Shown here piece by piece: positions 26,367 to 35,040 of a DNA stretch of 41,825 nucleotides. This DNA comes from Acetofilamentum sp. (GTDB lineage Bacteria > Bacteroidota > Bacteroidia > Bacteroidales > DTU049). Position numbers and translations under genes: made by a program. Position 1 is the stretch's first letter, and every line of letters begins with the position of its first letter. The notes under the pieces were generated by a model. The model searched no databases. It was not told the origin of the DNA and was given only the letters and a program-made list of their open reading frames with translations. The stretch spans positions 1-41,825 of the forward strand of contig DYON01000002.1 of assembly GCA_020720525.1 (NCBI GenBank). Reading direction: 5' to 3'.

Positions 26367-28547
26367 ATGAAAAAGTTCCTGTTAATCAATGTTATTGTAT
26401 TCCTTTCTGTGTTTAAGGTTTCGGCCGATGAAGGTATGTGGTTGCCTTTGTTAATTGACCGTCTCAATTATACCGACATGCAGAAAATGGGTCTTCAGCT
26501 CACCGCTGAGGAAATTTATAGCATCAATCACTCCAGCCTTAAAGATGCAATTGTGTCGATGAACGATGGCATGTGCACTGCTTTTATGGTTTCGAAGGAG
26601 GGTTTGATGATGACCAATCACCACTGTGGATTGGAATACATCACAGAGAATTCCATTAAATACAATTCGGATTATGTTCAAAACGGATTTTGGGCATTAG
26701 ATAAGAAACAGGAATTATACAATCCTAATTTAAAGGCAACGTTTCTTGTTCGCATGGAAGATGTAAGCCAGAAAGTACTAAGCCAACTCAACGAATCAAT
26801 GTCTCCACTCGACAGAGAAGCAAAAATCAAAGAAATTTCAAATCGAATTATTGAAGAAAGCATTAAAGGAACTCATTACGAAGGTGAAGTAAAAAGCTTT
26901 TTCAAAGGTAATGAATTCTTCTTATTTATTTATGAAGTTTTTCGCGATGTTCGATTGGTTGGCGCACCTCCGATGGCAATAGGAAACTTTGGTGCAGATA
27001 GCGACAACTGGTTGTGGCCTCGCCACACTGCCGATTTTGCCTTCTTCAGAGTGTATATGGGTCCCGACGGAAAACCAGCTCCCTACGACAAAAGAAAAAA
27101 CATTCCTTATGTTCCAAAATATTCAATTCCCGTTTCAATAAAAGGAGTTCAGCAAGGCGATTTCACAATGGTAATGGGATATCCAGGAACCACAGACCGC
27201 TTCATGACAAGTAGTGGATTAAAAATGGCCCTCGACGTTATAAATCCATCTGTTGTGAAAATCCGCGATTCTAAGTTGAGACTGATGAAAGAAGACATGG
27301 ATCGCGATCCATCAATCAAATTGATGTACCGCTCTAAATACAATCGTTCATCTAATTATTGGAAATACTTTATTGGTCAAACAGAAGTTTTAAAGCGACT
27401 GAAAGCAATAGACAAAAAGAATGCACTTGAAGCAGAGTTTACAAAGTGGGTTAATGCCGACGGCGCAAGAAAAACCAAATATGGAATGGCGTTAAGCATT
27501 ATAAACGAAGCATACACCGAAATCACAAAATACAAGAAAGCCCTTATTTATTATAAGGAATGTGTTACACGTGGACCCGAAATCGTTTCATTTGCAAGCA
27601 AGTTCGATTCGCTCAATTTCTACTTGAACTCTACCGACTTACCCGAAGATCAAAAAGCAGCTAAAGTTGCCGATTTAAGTACAAAACTGAAATACTACGC
27701 ATCAAATTATTATTTCAACAGCTACAACGTCGATGTTGACAAGAAAATTTTCATCAGCCTACTCCGAATAATGAAAGATGATATTAGCCCAGAATTCTAT
27801 CCAAGTGTGTTTGATGAAGTTGACAAAAAATTCAAAGACAATTTTACCTTGTATGCCAATTTCATTTTCGAAAAGTCAATTTTTGCAAGTAAAGAGTTGA
27901 TTTATGAATTCCTTCGTGAACCCAATGGCAAAATATTGGAAAAAGATCCTGGTTTTATTGTCATGAAGTCGTTCAACGTAAAACACCTCGAAATTCTTGA
28001 ACAAACCAATGTGGTTGAACAAAAACTTGCTCAAGGCGAGAGAATATATATGAATGGTATTATGACAATGCTCAACGGTAAACAGAAATTTTATCCCGAT
28101 GCCAACAGTACCATGCGCCTCACCTATGGTAAAGTGGTTTCGTACACCCCAACCGATGGAGCAGAAACTCCTTACTACACAACTATTGATGAATTAATAA
28201 AACGCGAAGACGCAAATAATCCAGAATTTATTGTTCCCGAAAAGCTGAAAGATCTTTACAACAAAAAGGATTTTGGACAATATACCGATAAAAATGGAAC
28301 CATTCCAATTGATTTTCTTTCGGATTGCGACGTAACTGGCGGCAACTCGGGAGCTCCTATTTTGAATGGAAAAGGCGAATTGATTGGCATTGTGTTCGAC
28401 ATCAACTGGGAAGCAACCGCTTCGAGTTTGAGTTATATTCCTAATCAAACTCGTACTATTTCGACCGACATTCGCTACATACTTTTCCTAATTGAAAAGT
28501 ATGCCGAAGCCACCAATATTATTCAGGAACTCGATATCAGGAAATAA
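26367..28547 (+). CDS. S46-family dipeptidyl-peptidase (DPP7/DPP11-like)
   Basis: A 726-residue periplasmic serine peptidase of family S46, which removes dipeptides from peptide N-termini. The signal peptide ends near residue 20 (FKVSADEGMW). The chymotrypsin-like triad is readable: His85 in MTNHHCG, Asp223 in PRHTADFAFF, Ser661 in GGNSGAP; a helical lid domain lies between. Residue +18 from the serine sets S1 specificity in studied members (Gly in DPP7 for hydrophobic P1, Arg in DPP11 for Asp/Glu). Here it is Ile679 (FDINWE), so neither known preference can be assigned. The ATG at 26367 is used; the frame runs 9 codons further up from a TTG. It would feed dipeptides to the POT carrier. Confidence 0.93.
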   Translation: MKKFLLINVIVFLSVFKVSADEGMWLPLLIDRLNYTDMQKMGLQLTAEEIYSINHSSLKDAIVSMNDGMCTAFMVSKEGLMMTNHHCGLEYITENSIKYNSDYVQNGFWALDKKQELYNPNLKATFLVRMEDVSQKVLSQLNESMSPLDREAKIKEISNRIIEESIKGTHYEGEVKSFFKGNEFFLFIYEVFRDVRLVGAPPMAIGNFGADSDNWLWPRHTADFAFFRVYMGPDGKPAPYDKRKNIPYVPKYSIPVSIKGVQQGDFTMVMGYPGTTDRFMTSSGLKMALDVINPSVVKIRDSKLRLMKEDMDRDPSIKLMYRSKYNRSSNYWKYFIGQTEVLKRLKAIDKKNALEAEFTKWVNADGARKTKYGMALSIINEAYTEITKYKKALIYYKECVTRGPEIVSFASKFDSLNFYLNSTDLPEDQKAAKVADLSTKLKYYASNYYFNSYNVDVDKKIFISLLRIMKDDISPEFYPSVFDEVDKKFKDNFTLYANFIFEKSIFASKELIYEFLREPNGKILEKDPGFIVMKSFNVKHLEILEQTNVVEQKLAQGERIYMNGIMTMLNGKQKFYPDANSTMRLTYGKVVSYTPTDGAETPYYTTIDELIKREDANNPEFIVPEKLKDLYNKKDFGQYTDKNGTIPIDFLSDCDVTGGNSGAPILNGKGELIGIVFDINWEATASSLSYIPNQTRTISTDIRYILFLIEKYAEATNIIQELDIRK

Positions 28548-28564
28548 GTGTTGAATTTCTAAAG

Positions 28565-28602
28565 AAAAAAGCTGTCAATTTTTAAGTTGACAGCTTTTTT
28601 TT
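28565..28602. terminator. Bidirectional terminator
   Basis: AAAAAAGCTGTCAA (28565-28578) and TTGACAGCTTTTTT (28587-28600) form a perfect 14-base stem with an 8-base loop. A-run and T-run flank it, so it can stop transcripts from both the S46 gene and the convergent small gene. Confidence 0.92.
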
Positions 28603-28620
28603 GACATTAAGCCCAATATT

Positions 28621-29058
28621 CTAAGCAAACCAACTCACCATAATGCGCCGGCAGAAAAAATCGTTCTCTTCGGGACAATAAAAATTGACTTCCATATTGT
28701 CGGTTCTGTAGAAAAAATCGTCGGGTTCTTCTTCGTCGGGCACACCAAGCAAATCGATAATTTCATCGATATGTTTGTCGAGCAGATAAGCCTTGGGGTC
28801 GTCTATTCCAACCGATTCGAGCCAATCGAAAGTGTTTTGAATTCTACGATGACCAAAATAGATTGTTTCAACCACCATTGTTTCTTTGCCAAAGCTTATC
28901 GACAACACATCGCTATCGCCAAAACGGTAATAGTAAATTATGTAGTGATTCTCAGAATTGTTGTACTCTTCGTCAGGGTTGCCAAAAAGCGTAGTAACCC
29001 TTTCGACACCTTCGCCCCGATTTACACCCAAAAACGATTGAAATGCTTCTTTTTTCAT
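28621..29058 (-). CDS. Cytosolic protein with two SmpA/BamE-like repeats
   Basis: A 145-residue protein without signal peptide from the ATG at 29056-29058. It contains two similar halves: VERVTTLFGNPDEEYNNSE followed by a hydrophobic strand pair (about 16-70), and IDEIIDLLGVPDEEEPDD followed by a strand pair (about 95-145). The helix - LxGxPDE - beta-hairpin pattern is that of the SmpA/BamE (BLIP-like) fold, here twice and with many acidic residues. I do not recognise a named family. An upstream in-frame start at 29103 would add a hydrophobic stretch but no proper signal. It lies between a terminator and the nitrilase gene, apparently alone. Function unknown. Confidence 0.75.
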   Translation of the reverse strand: MKKEAFQSFLGVNRGEGVERVTTLFGNPDEEYNNSENHYIIYYYRFGDSDVLSISFGKETMVVETIYFGHRRIQNTFDWLESVGIDDPKAYLLDKHIDEIIDLLGVPDEEEPDDFFYRTDNMEVNFYCPEENDFFCRRIMVSWFA

Positions 29059-29130
29059 ATTGCAAAGAAACAAAAAAAAGCTATTGTTGCGACAAATGAA
29101 CAAATTAATGAAACCATCTTTACGAAAAAA

Positions 29131-29928
29131 TCAGTTTATTTCAATGGAAAATTTATCCCAGTCGAGGGCAAATGGAAAATCTTTTCGGTATTTGATTAGT
29201 TTTTCATTGTTGAGCGAAACCAACACAACATCGTCGGTTCTATTGGGTTGTTCGGGCTGCCAAAATCCTTCAGGCGACGCAAGGCACGAACCACCATTGT
29301 AATTCCAACCGTTTTGGTCGGACCCATTTCGGTTCACCCCAACCACATAGCTCTGGTTTTCGATTGCTCTCGCCATAATCAACTGTCTCCAATGAAAACT
29401 CCGCGAAGCAGGCCAATTAGCGACCACCAACAGCAAATCGTAATTAAAAACATTGTTAACAAATGAGTTGCGCGACCAAACAGGAAAACGCAAATCGTAA
29501 CAAATCAATGGTCGAATTTTCCACCCACGATACAAAAACACAAGCGGCGATTTTCCAGGCGAATAGCTTTTATCTTCTTTACCAAGCGAAAATAAATGCC
29601 GCTTATCGTAGCTATACAATTCCCCATTGGGCGTTACCCACAAAAACCGATTAAAAAACCTCCCATTTTCAGAGACAATAATGCTTCCTGCTACTGCCGC
29701 ATTATGCTTGGCTGCGCACTCTTTCATCCATAAAACAGTGTTTTCCTGCTCAAGCAAATTGTATTGTTCGGGTTGTGTTAAAAAACCTGTTGTAAACATT
29801 TCGGGCAATAGAAAAATATCTGTTTTACCAGAATAATCGTCGAAAACTTGATTAAACAACGCTCTATTGGCAGAAGGATTGTTCCAAACAAGATTGGGCT
29901 GACACAATGCAATAGTGAGTTTGTCCAT
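29131..29928 (-). CDS. Nitrilase-superfamily amidase, YafV/omega-amidase type
   Basis: A 265-residue cytosolic C-N hydrolase. The Glu-Lys-Cys triad is present: Glu43 in LLPEMFTTGF, Lys109 in YSYDKRHLFS, Cys143 in PLICYDLRFPVW. The MFTTGF and CYDLRFPVWSRN motifs and the length are those of the YafV/Nit2 branch, which hydrolyses alpha-keto acid omega-amides such as 2-oxoglutaramate and 2-oxosuccinamate, repairing by-products of glutamine and asparagine transamination. Substrate is a family-level inference. It runs opposite to the PASTA gene, with a 179-base gap holding that gene's promoter. Its neighbours give no further hint. Confidence 0.9.
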   Translation of the reverse strand: MDKLTIALCQPNLVWNNPSANRALFNQVFDDYSGKTDIFLLPEMFTTGFLTQPEQYNLLEQENTVLWMKECAAKHNAAVAGSIIVSENGRFFNRFLWVTPNGELYSYDKRHLFSLGKEDKSYSPGKSPLVFLYRGWKIRPLICYDLRFPVWSRNSFVNNVFNYDLLLVVANWPASRSFHWRQLIMARAIENQSYVVGVNRNGSDQNGWNYNGGSCLASPEGFWQPEQPNRTDDVVLVSLNNEKLIKYRKDFPFALDWDKFSIEIN

Positions 29929-30042
29929 AATTTTTCATTTACCATGCGAACATACTCAAAATAGCCGAAACCAATAGCATTTTAACTACAAAAACTTCAA
30001 ACAATGGCTAAATTGGCATAGCTTCATGTCAAGTATATTGAT

Positions 30043-30050
30043 TATTTTTG
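30043..30050 (+). promoter_or_regulatory. Probable -7 element of the PASTA-rluD operon
   Basis: TATTTTTG, a full match to TAnnTTTG, with a leader of about 55 bases to the PASTA gene. No well-spaced -33 box. Confidence 0.4.
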
Positions 30051-30107
30051 CATCAAGGATAAATATCCTGCAATAAATCAGACAAAAGACAGTTTTATAA
30101 ACTCTGT

Positions 30108-30857
30108 ATGAAGATACTACGATTTATCAAGAGCATTCACTTCTGGAAACACCTGTTGTTGATTATGGGTGCTTCGTTGTTGTTGGTTTGGGCAACATTG
30201 TTTTTTCTACGGCTTTACACTTTTCATGGTCAGTCGATAGAAGTTCCCGATTTTAGTGGGAAAACTTTTTCCGAAGTTCAACAAGACCGCGAAAGCCGCT
30301 TTTATCGTTTTCAGATTGTCGATTCTGTTTACGACAACACCAAAACGGCAGGCTCCATTGTAAGCCAATTGCCATTGCCAGGCTCGCATGTTAAAAAGGG
30401 ACGAATGGTTTACATTACCATTATTGCTTTTCAACCCGAAAAAACAAAACTTCCCAATTTGGTTGACCTCACTGCACGCCAAGCGAGTGCAATTCTTGAA
30501 ACCCATGGTTTGAAAGTTGGAAAAATAAATTATGTTCCCGATGTTGGCCGAACTGTTATTAGAGCTACCTATCAAGGGAAAACAATTAACTGGGGAACAG
30601 AGTTGAACAAAGGCGAAAAAATTGATTTAACAATTGGTCGTGGAAGCGGAAACGAGAAGGTTTATGTGCCAAAACTAGTTGGTAAAACTCGATCCAAAGC
30701 TCGTCAAATGGTAAATGAAGCCGGGTTGAACATTGGAGCCGAAGTATTTATGAACCCCGACGACACCGTTAATGTTCGTGTAGTACGTCAAAACCCAGCT
30801 TATGGAAACGAAAATGAAGTAAATCTGGGTATTGCGATCGATTTATGGTATGAATAA
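30108..30857 (+). CDS. Membrane-anchored protein with three PASTA domains
   Basis: A 249-residue protein with one N-terminal membrane segment (HLLLIMGASLLLVWATLFFL, about 15-34) and three PASTA domains outside: IEVPDFSGKTFSEVQQ (about 44-107), TKLPNLVDLTARQASAIL (about 112-180) and VYVPKLVGKTRSKARQMV (about 186-249). PASTA domains usually bind peptidoglycan or muropeptides; here there is no kinase or transpeptidase domain attached. From memory, the PASTA-rluD neighbourhood in Bacteroidota often includes D-Ala-D-Ala ligase; that gene is not here. Its stop overlaps the start of the next gene by 8 bases, indicating translational coupling. Confidence 0.9.
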   Translation: MKILRFIKSIHFWKHLLLIMGASLLLVWATLFFLRLYTFHGQSIEVPDFSGKTFSEVQQDRESRFYRFQIVDSVYDNTKTAGSIVSQLPLPGSHVKKGRMVYITIIAFQPEKTKLPNLVDLTARQASAILETHGLKVGKINYVPDVGRTVIRATYQGKTINWGTELNKGEKIDLTIGRGSGNEKVYVPKLVGKTRSKARQMVNEAGLNIGAEVFMNPDDTVNVRVVRQNPAYGNENEVNLGIAIDLWYE

Positions 30858-32739
30858 AAACCTGCCTGCTATGCTAAAAAGTCTTGCTGCTGCTTTTCTT
30901 TTCCTTGTTTCAACCTTTCTGTTGGCGCAGGAATTACTGATACCAGTTGGAATGAATCCATTGTTGATAAACAACACCAGTATTTCAACAAAAGCCAAAG
31001 GTGTCGATCTCAGGCTTCCTTTTTACGAAGATTTTTCGTCGAGTTTTGTCTATCCCGATTTTTCGGTATTTTCGGACAGTACAGTATTTATTAATAGCAG
31101 TTTTGCCGTTTCGCCTGTTACTATTGGAGTTGCTACTTTCGACGGACTCGATGCAAATGGATATTTGTACGAACATGGAAGCAGTTTTGCTTTCCCAGCC
31201 GACTCCCTTACATCGTTGTCAATGCGACTCGATTCCATTTTCACAGGCACACCACACTTGAGTTCACCAGCCGACTCCATTTATTTCAGTTTCTTTTATC
31301 AACCTCAAGGTTATGGCGAAAAGCCCGATGGAGAAGATTCGCTGTTGCTCGAATTTTACGCAGCAAACCAAAACAAATGGGTTGAAGTTTGGTCGGTTGG
31401 CGGAACATCATATACTGCATTCGAAGCTCTGAATGGAAGTTCGTGGAAATGCGTTATGCTACCCATAACCGATACCTCATTTTTGAACGAAGGATTCAAA
31501 TTCCGATTTCGCAACTATGCAAGCTATGCCGATTTATCGTTTCCATCGTGGTCGGGCAATGCCGATTTTTGGAACATCGATTATATTTTCATCGATAGCG
31601 ACCGCGACAAAACAGATACTATCCCGTCCGATTTGGCTTTTCGCGAAAGAAAAGAAACGCTTCTGAAAAATCATTTTGTAATGCCATGGAATCAATTTAT
31701 GGCAAATGTATCGGGCGAAATGGCAAGCGAAATAGATGTTGATTACAGCAATTATTCCACTTCGTTGTTGAATGTAACCGAACGATTGGTGATTACTGAC
31801 CTTTCTGGAACTACATCTACATACAATTCGGGGCTAAGTGCAGCCAACCTTGCACCTAGAACCGACACAGCTTTTCGAAGAAATCCAATTCCGTACACCT
31901 ATACTTCGTTGGTAAGCAAAAACGCCGAATTTTTGGTTCAGATGTCTATCAACACAGCTACCATCAGCGATCCAATTAAAGAAAACGACACATTGGCTTA
32001 TTATCAGCATTTCTACAATTATTTTGCTTCCGACGATGGTACTGCAGAGGCGGGATATGGACTCACACTCAATGGTGCTAAAGCTTCGTTTCGCTTCGAC
32101 CTTAATGCAGCCGACACATTGCGTTCGATACTCATGTTTTTCAACCGAACAGTTAACGATGCCAATCAGATTTACTTCTACCTTACTGTTTGGGACAACA
32201 ATGGTGGAGTGCCTGGAAATATTATTTACCAGCAAGGTGGCGTTCGTCCCGAATTCGAAAATGGTTTCTACAATTATCACACATACACCCTCGACAATCC
32301 TCTGCCCGTAAATGGAAGCATTTATGTTGGTTGGGTTCAGACCACCGACGAAGTATTGAATTTGGGCTTCGATAAAAACAACGACCGCAGCAATCGTCTA
32401 TTCTACAACACCGATGGAAATTGGTACAACAGCCTTTACGCTGGAACGCCTATGATTCGAATTGTTGTTGGTTCCGAAAACGAACCTCATGTTGGATTAG
32501 AAGAAAGCGAAAGCAAAGTTTCGTTGTATCCCAATCCTTGCAACAATTGCGCAATGGTCTCCTTTTCGGATTCTGAGCTTAAAAAAGTTTCCGTTATCGA
32601 CATCAATGGCCGACTGGTTCAGCAAAGCATGTGCGAAAGCAATTTACAAACCAACCATTTGCAAGCAGGATTTTACACCATTGTTGTAGAAAAAGCATCG
32701 TCGCAACCCATTATTCTGAAGTTGGTGATAACAGAATAA
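30850..32739 (+). CDS. T9SS cargo protein with type A sorting domain
   Basis: A 629-residue exported protein. The signal peptide ends near AAAFLFLVSTFLLAQ (about 11-25). The middle (about 50-550) is beta-rich with many aromatic and Asp residues and no catalytic motif that I can name; FYEDFSSSFVYPDF near the start and DDGTAEAGYGL in the middle are typical of secreted Bacteroidota proteins with beta-sandwich domains. The last 75 residues are a type A sorting domain, starting at VSLYPNPCNNCAMVSF and ending with LQAGFYTIVVE and LKLVITE, so it should be secreted through SprA and attached to the surface. ATG 30850 overlaps the PASTA gene; ATG 30871 also gives a good signal peptide. Confidence 0.88.
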   Translation: MNKNLPAMLKSLAAAFLFLVSTFLLAQELLIPVGMNPLLINNTSISTKAKGVDLRLPFYEDFSSSFVYPDFSVFSDSTVFINSSFAVSPVTIGVATFDGLDANGYLYEHGSSFAFPADSLTSLSMRLDSIFTGTPHLSSPADSIYFSFFYQPQGYGEKPDGEDSLLLEFYAANQNKWVEVWSVGGTSYTAFEALNGSSWKCVMLPITDTSFLNEGFKFRFRNYASYADLSFPSWSGNADFWNIDYIFIDSDRDKTDTIPSDLAFRERKETLLKNHFVMPWNQFMANVSGEMASEIDVDYSNYSTSLLNVTERLVITDLSGTTSTYNSGLSAANLAPRTDTAFRRNPIPYTYTSLVSKNAEFLVQMSINTATISDPIKENDTLAYYQHFYNYFASDDGTAEAGYGLTLNGAKASFRFDLNAADTLRSILMFFNRTVNDANQIYFYLTVWDNNGGVPGNIIYQQGGVRPEFENGFYNYHTYTLDNPLPVNGSIYVGWVQTTDEVLNLGFDKNNDRSNRLFYNTDGNWYNSLYAGTPMIRIVVGSENEPHVGLEESESKVSLYPNPCNNCAMVSFSDSELKKVSVIDINGRLVQQSMCESNLQTNHLQAGFYTIVVEKASSQPIILKLVITE

Positions 32740-32741
32740 TT

Positions 32742-33764
32742 ATGACGAATCAAATTGACGAAATTCCGGAAGAAGAACGCGAGCTCTACGAACACCACCG
32801 CATTGTTGTTGATAAAGGGCAGACTCAAATCCGAATCGATAAATTTCTCGTAAACCGTATCGAAAGTATTAGTCGGAATCGGATACAAAATGCAGCAAAA
32901 GCCGATTGCATTTTGTGCTTTGGAAAGCCTGTGAAATCGAATTACAAGGTGAAGCCCAACGACGAAATAAGCATTGTGCTTCCATATCCTGTAATTGAGC
33001 TGGAAATTTTGCCCGAAGACATTGACGTGAATGTGGTTTACGAAGACAATGCATTGCTGATAGTTGACAAAACACCAGGAATGGTTGTTCATCCCGGCTT
33101 CAACAACTATACTCATACGTTGCTCAATGCTTTACTATTTCATTTTTCGAAAACAGTTCAGCCTCCTCCTTTTCCACTTTTGGTTCACCGAATCGACAAA
33201 GACACGAGTGGCTTGTTGGTTGTAACCAAAGAAGAATACGCACAAACTTTTTTAGCAAAGCAGTTTTTCGATCACAGCCTCGAGCGCAAGTACAAGGCTT
33301 TGGTTTGGGGTGATCTTGATGACGACATCGGAACGGTAAGTGGATTCATTGGGCGAAGTACTAAAGACAGGAGGGTGATGGCCGTTTTCGACGACGAAAC
33401 TCACGGGAAGTGGTCGGTTACACATTATAAAGTATTAGAGCGATTTGGATTTGCAACACTGATTGAATGTCAGCTCGAAACTGGCCGCACGCATCAGATT
33501 CGCGCACACATGCGCCATATTGGTCATCCACTTTTTGCCGACGAAATGTATGGTGGAAAAACCATCATCAAGGGAAATCCGACCACAAAATTTCGACAAT
33601 TTATCGACAACTGTTTTACCATCATGCCTCGTCAGGCATTGCATGCAGGCTTATTGGGTTTTGTTCACCCAACCACAAACGAAATGATTCGTTTTGAAAG
33701 TGAATTGCCCCCCGATTTTTCGGAAGTACTCGAAAAAATGAGAAGAAACAGTAAAAATTCTTAG
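32742..33764 (+). CDS. rluD: 23S rRNA pseudouridine synthase, RluD type
   Basis: A 340-residue RluA-family enzyme that makes pseudouridines in 23S rRNA helix 69. An S4 RNA-binding domain covers about 25-90 (QIRIDKFLVNRIESISRNRIQ), and the catalytic domain follows with the active-site Asp in HRIDKDTSGLLVVTK, then LERKYKALVWG, GRTHQIRAHMRHIGHPLFAD and ALHAGLLGF. The ATG at 32742 is 2 bases after the preceding stop. The frame extends 37 codons upstream into the previous gene, but that part is an out-of-frame shadow of the sorting domain. Exact rRNA targets are inferred from family. Confidence 0.93.
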   Translation: MTNQIDEIPEEERELYEHHRIVVDKGQTQIRIDKFLVNRIESISRNRIQNAAKADCILCFGKPVKSNYKVKPNDEISIVLPYPVIELEILPEDIDVNVVYEDNALLIVDKTPGMVVHPGFNNYTHTLLNALLFHFSKTVQPPPFPLLVHRIDKDTSGLLVVTKEEYAQTFLAKQFFDHSLERKYKALVWGDLDDDIGTVSGFIGRSTKDRRVMAVFDDETHGKWSVTHYKVLERFGFATLIECQLETGRTHQIRAHMRHIGHPLFADEMYGGKTIIKGNPTTKFRQFIDNCFTIMPRQALHAGLLGFVHPTTNEMIRFESELPPDFSEVLEKMRRNSKNS

Positions 33765-33773
33765 CTTTGTTGC

Positions 33774-35021
33774 ATGCTTTTTTTCAGACTCATCAAAGAG
33801 AGTTTTTTGTTTGCCATATCGGCAATTCTTGTGAATCGGCTCAGAACCATTCTGACCGTAACAGGTATCACCATTGGCATTTTTTCGGTTATTATGGTTT
33901 TCACGGTTGTCGATTCCATGAAAAGTCAGATTACCACAAGCATTGAGTCGCTGGGCACCAATGTTGTTTTTATTCAAAAATGGCCATGGACTTTTTCGGC
34001 AGATTTTGCTTGGTGGAAATACCTAAAAAGACCTGTTCCCAAGCTCGACGAGATGGAAACCATCCGAAAGCAAAGCAATACAATACAATATGCCACATTT
34101 ATGGCATCGACATCAAGCGATGTCGATTTCAAAGACAACAAAGTTGAATCGACACCCATTGGTGGTATTTCTGACGATTACAACAAAGTTTTTATTTTCA
34201 ATGTATTGAATGGCCGCTATTTCAGCCCAAGCGAGCTCAACAATGGAGTTGCTGTGTGTTTGATTGGTGCCAACATAGCCGAAAAACTATTTCAGAACGA
34301 AGACCCAATAGGAAAAGAGGTAAAAATATTGAACCGCCAAGTGAATGTGATTGGCATTTTAAAAGCCGAAGGTACCAACAATTTTGGCAACAGCAACGAT
34401 GATATGGTAATGGTTCCATTCAATTTTTTTAGAACAATTGTGAATATGAACAACGAGCAACGTTTAAACACATTCATTGCTGTAAAAGGGAAAAATGGAA
34501 TTCCCAACGAAGAAATGTCGTACGAACTCACTGGAACAATGCGTAGCATACGCCGACTGAAACCTGGAACCGATGACGATTTCTCCATCAACGAGCCTAG
34601 CATGCTTACCGAAAACCTTTCGGGACTTTTCGATATCATTACTGTGGCAGGCTGGATTATTGGAGGATTTTCGCTGTTGGTTGGAGGCTTCGGAATTGCC
34701 AACATTATGTTTGTATCGGTTCACGAACGAACAGGAATTATAGGTATTCAAAAATCGTTGGGTGCAAAAAATTCTTTTATCATGAATCAATTTTTGGTGG
34801 AAGCTGTTTTTATGAGTCTGTTTGGTGGAATTTTCGGTCTTATACTAGTGTGGTTGCTTGCAATGCTAGCGAGCAATGCCTTGAATTTTCCAATTGGATT
34901 ATCGGCCAGCAACATCATTCTAGGAGTAAGTGTATCGGCGGGTATTGGACTCATAGCCGGCTTAATTCCAGCCTACAGTGCATCGAAGCTTGACCCAGTT
35001 GAAGCAATTAGGCAAAATTAA
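33774..35021 (+). CDS. MacB/FtsX-type ABC transporter permease
   Basis: A 415-residue inner-membrane protein with the MacB layout: one N-terminal membrane helix (ILTVTGITIGIFSVIMVFTV, about 25-45), a large periplasmic core domain (about 50-280, with QIEDP-like FQNEDPIGKEVKI), and three C-terminal helices of the FtsX domain (about 290-405, IIGGFSLLVGGFGIANIMFV and GLIAGLIPAYSASKLDPVEAIR). Such permeases work with a LolD/MacB ATPase in tripartite export or mechanotransmission; no ATPase gene is in the window, so its partner is elsewhere. It begins 9 bases after rluD and is likely the last gene of the operon. Substrate unknown. Confidence 0.9.
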   Translation: MLFFRLIKESFLFAISAILVNRLRTILTVTGITIGIFSVIMVFTVVDSMKSQITTSIESLGTNVVFIQKWPWTFSADFAWWKYLKRPVPKLDEMETIRKQSNTIQYATFMASTSSDVDFKDNKVESTPIGGISDDYNKVFIFNVLNGRYFSPSELNNGVAVCLIGANIAEKLFQNEDPIGKEVKILNRQVNVIGILKAEGTNNFGNSNDDMVMVPFNFFRTIVNMNNEQRLNTFIAVKGKNGIPNEEMSYELTGTMRSIRRLKPGTDDDFSINEPSMLTENLSGLFDIITVAGWIIGGFSLLVGGFGIANIMFVSVHERTGIIGIQKSLGAKNSFIMNQFLVEAVFMSLFGGIFGLILVWLLAMLASNALNFPIGLSASNIILGVSVSAGIGLIAGLIPAYSASKLDPVEAIRQN

Positions 35022-35040
35022 AAATTAGTGGCACATAAAT

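Noticed and set aside
32631-32741. 37-codon N-terminal extension of rluD
   Set aside because: It overlaps the sorting domain of the previous gene in another frame and does not resemble RluD; ATG 32742 gives the usual start.
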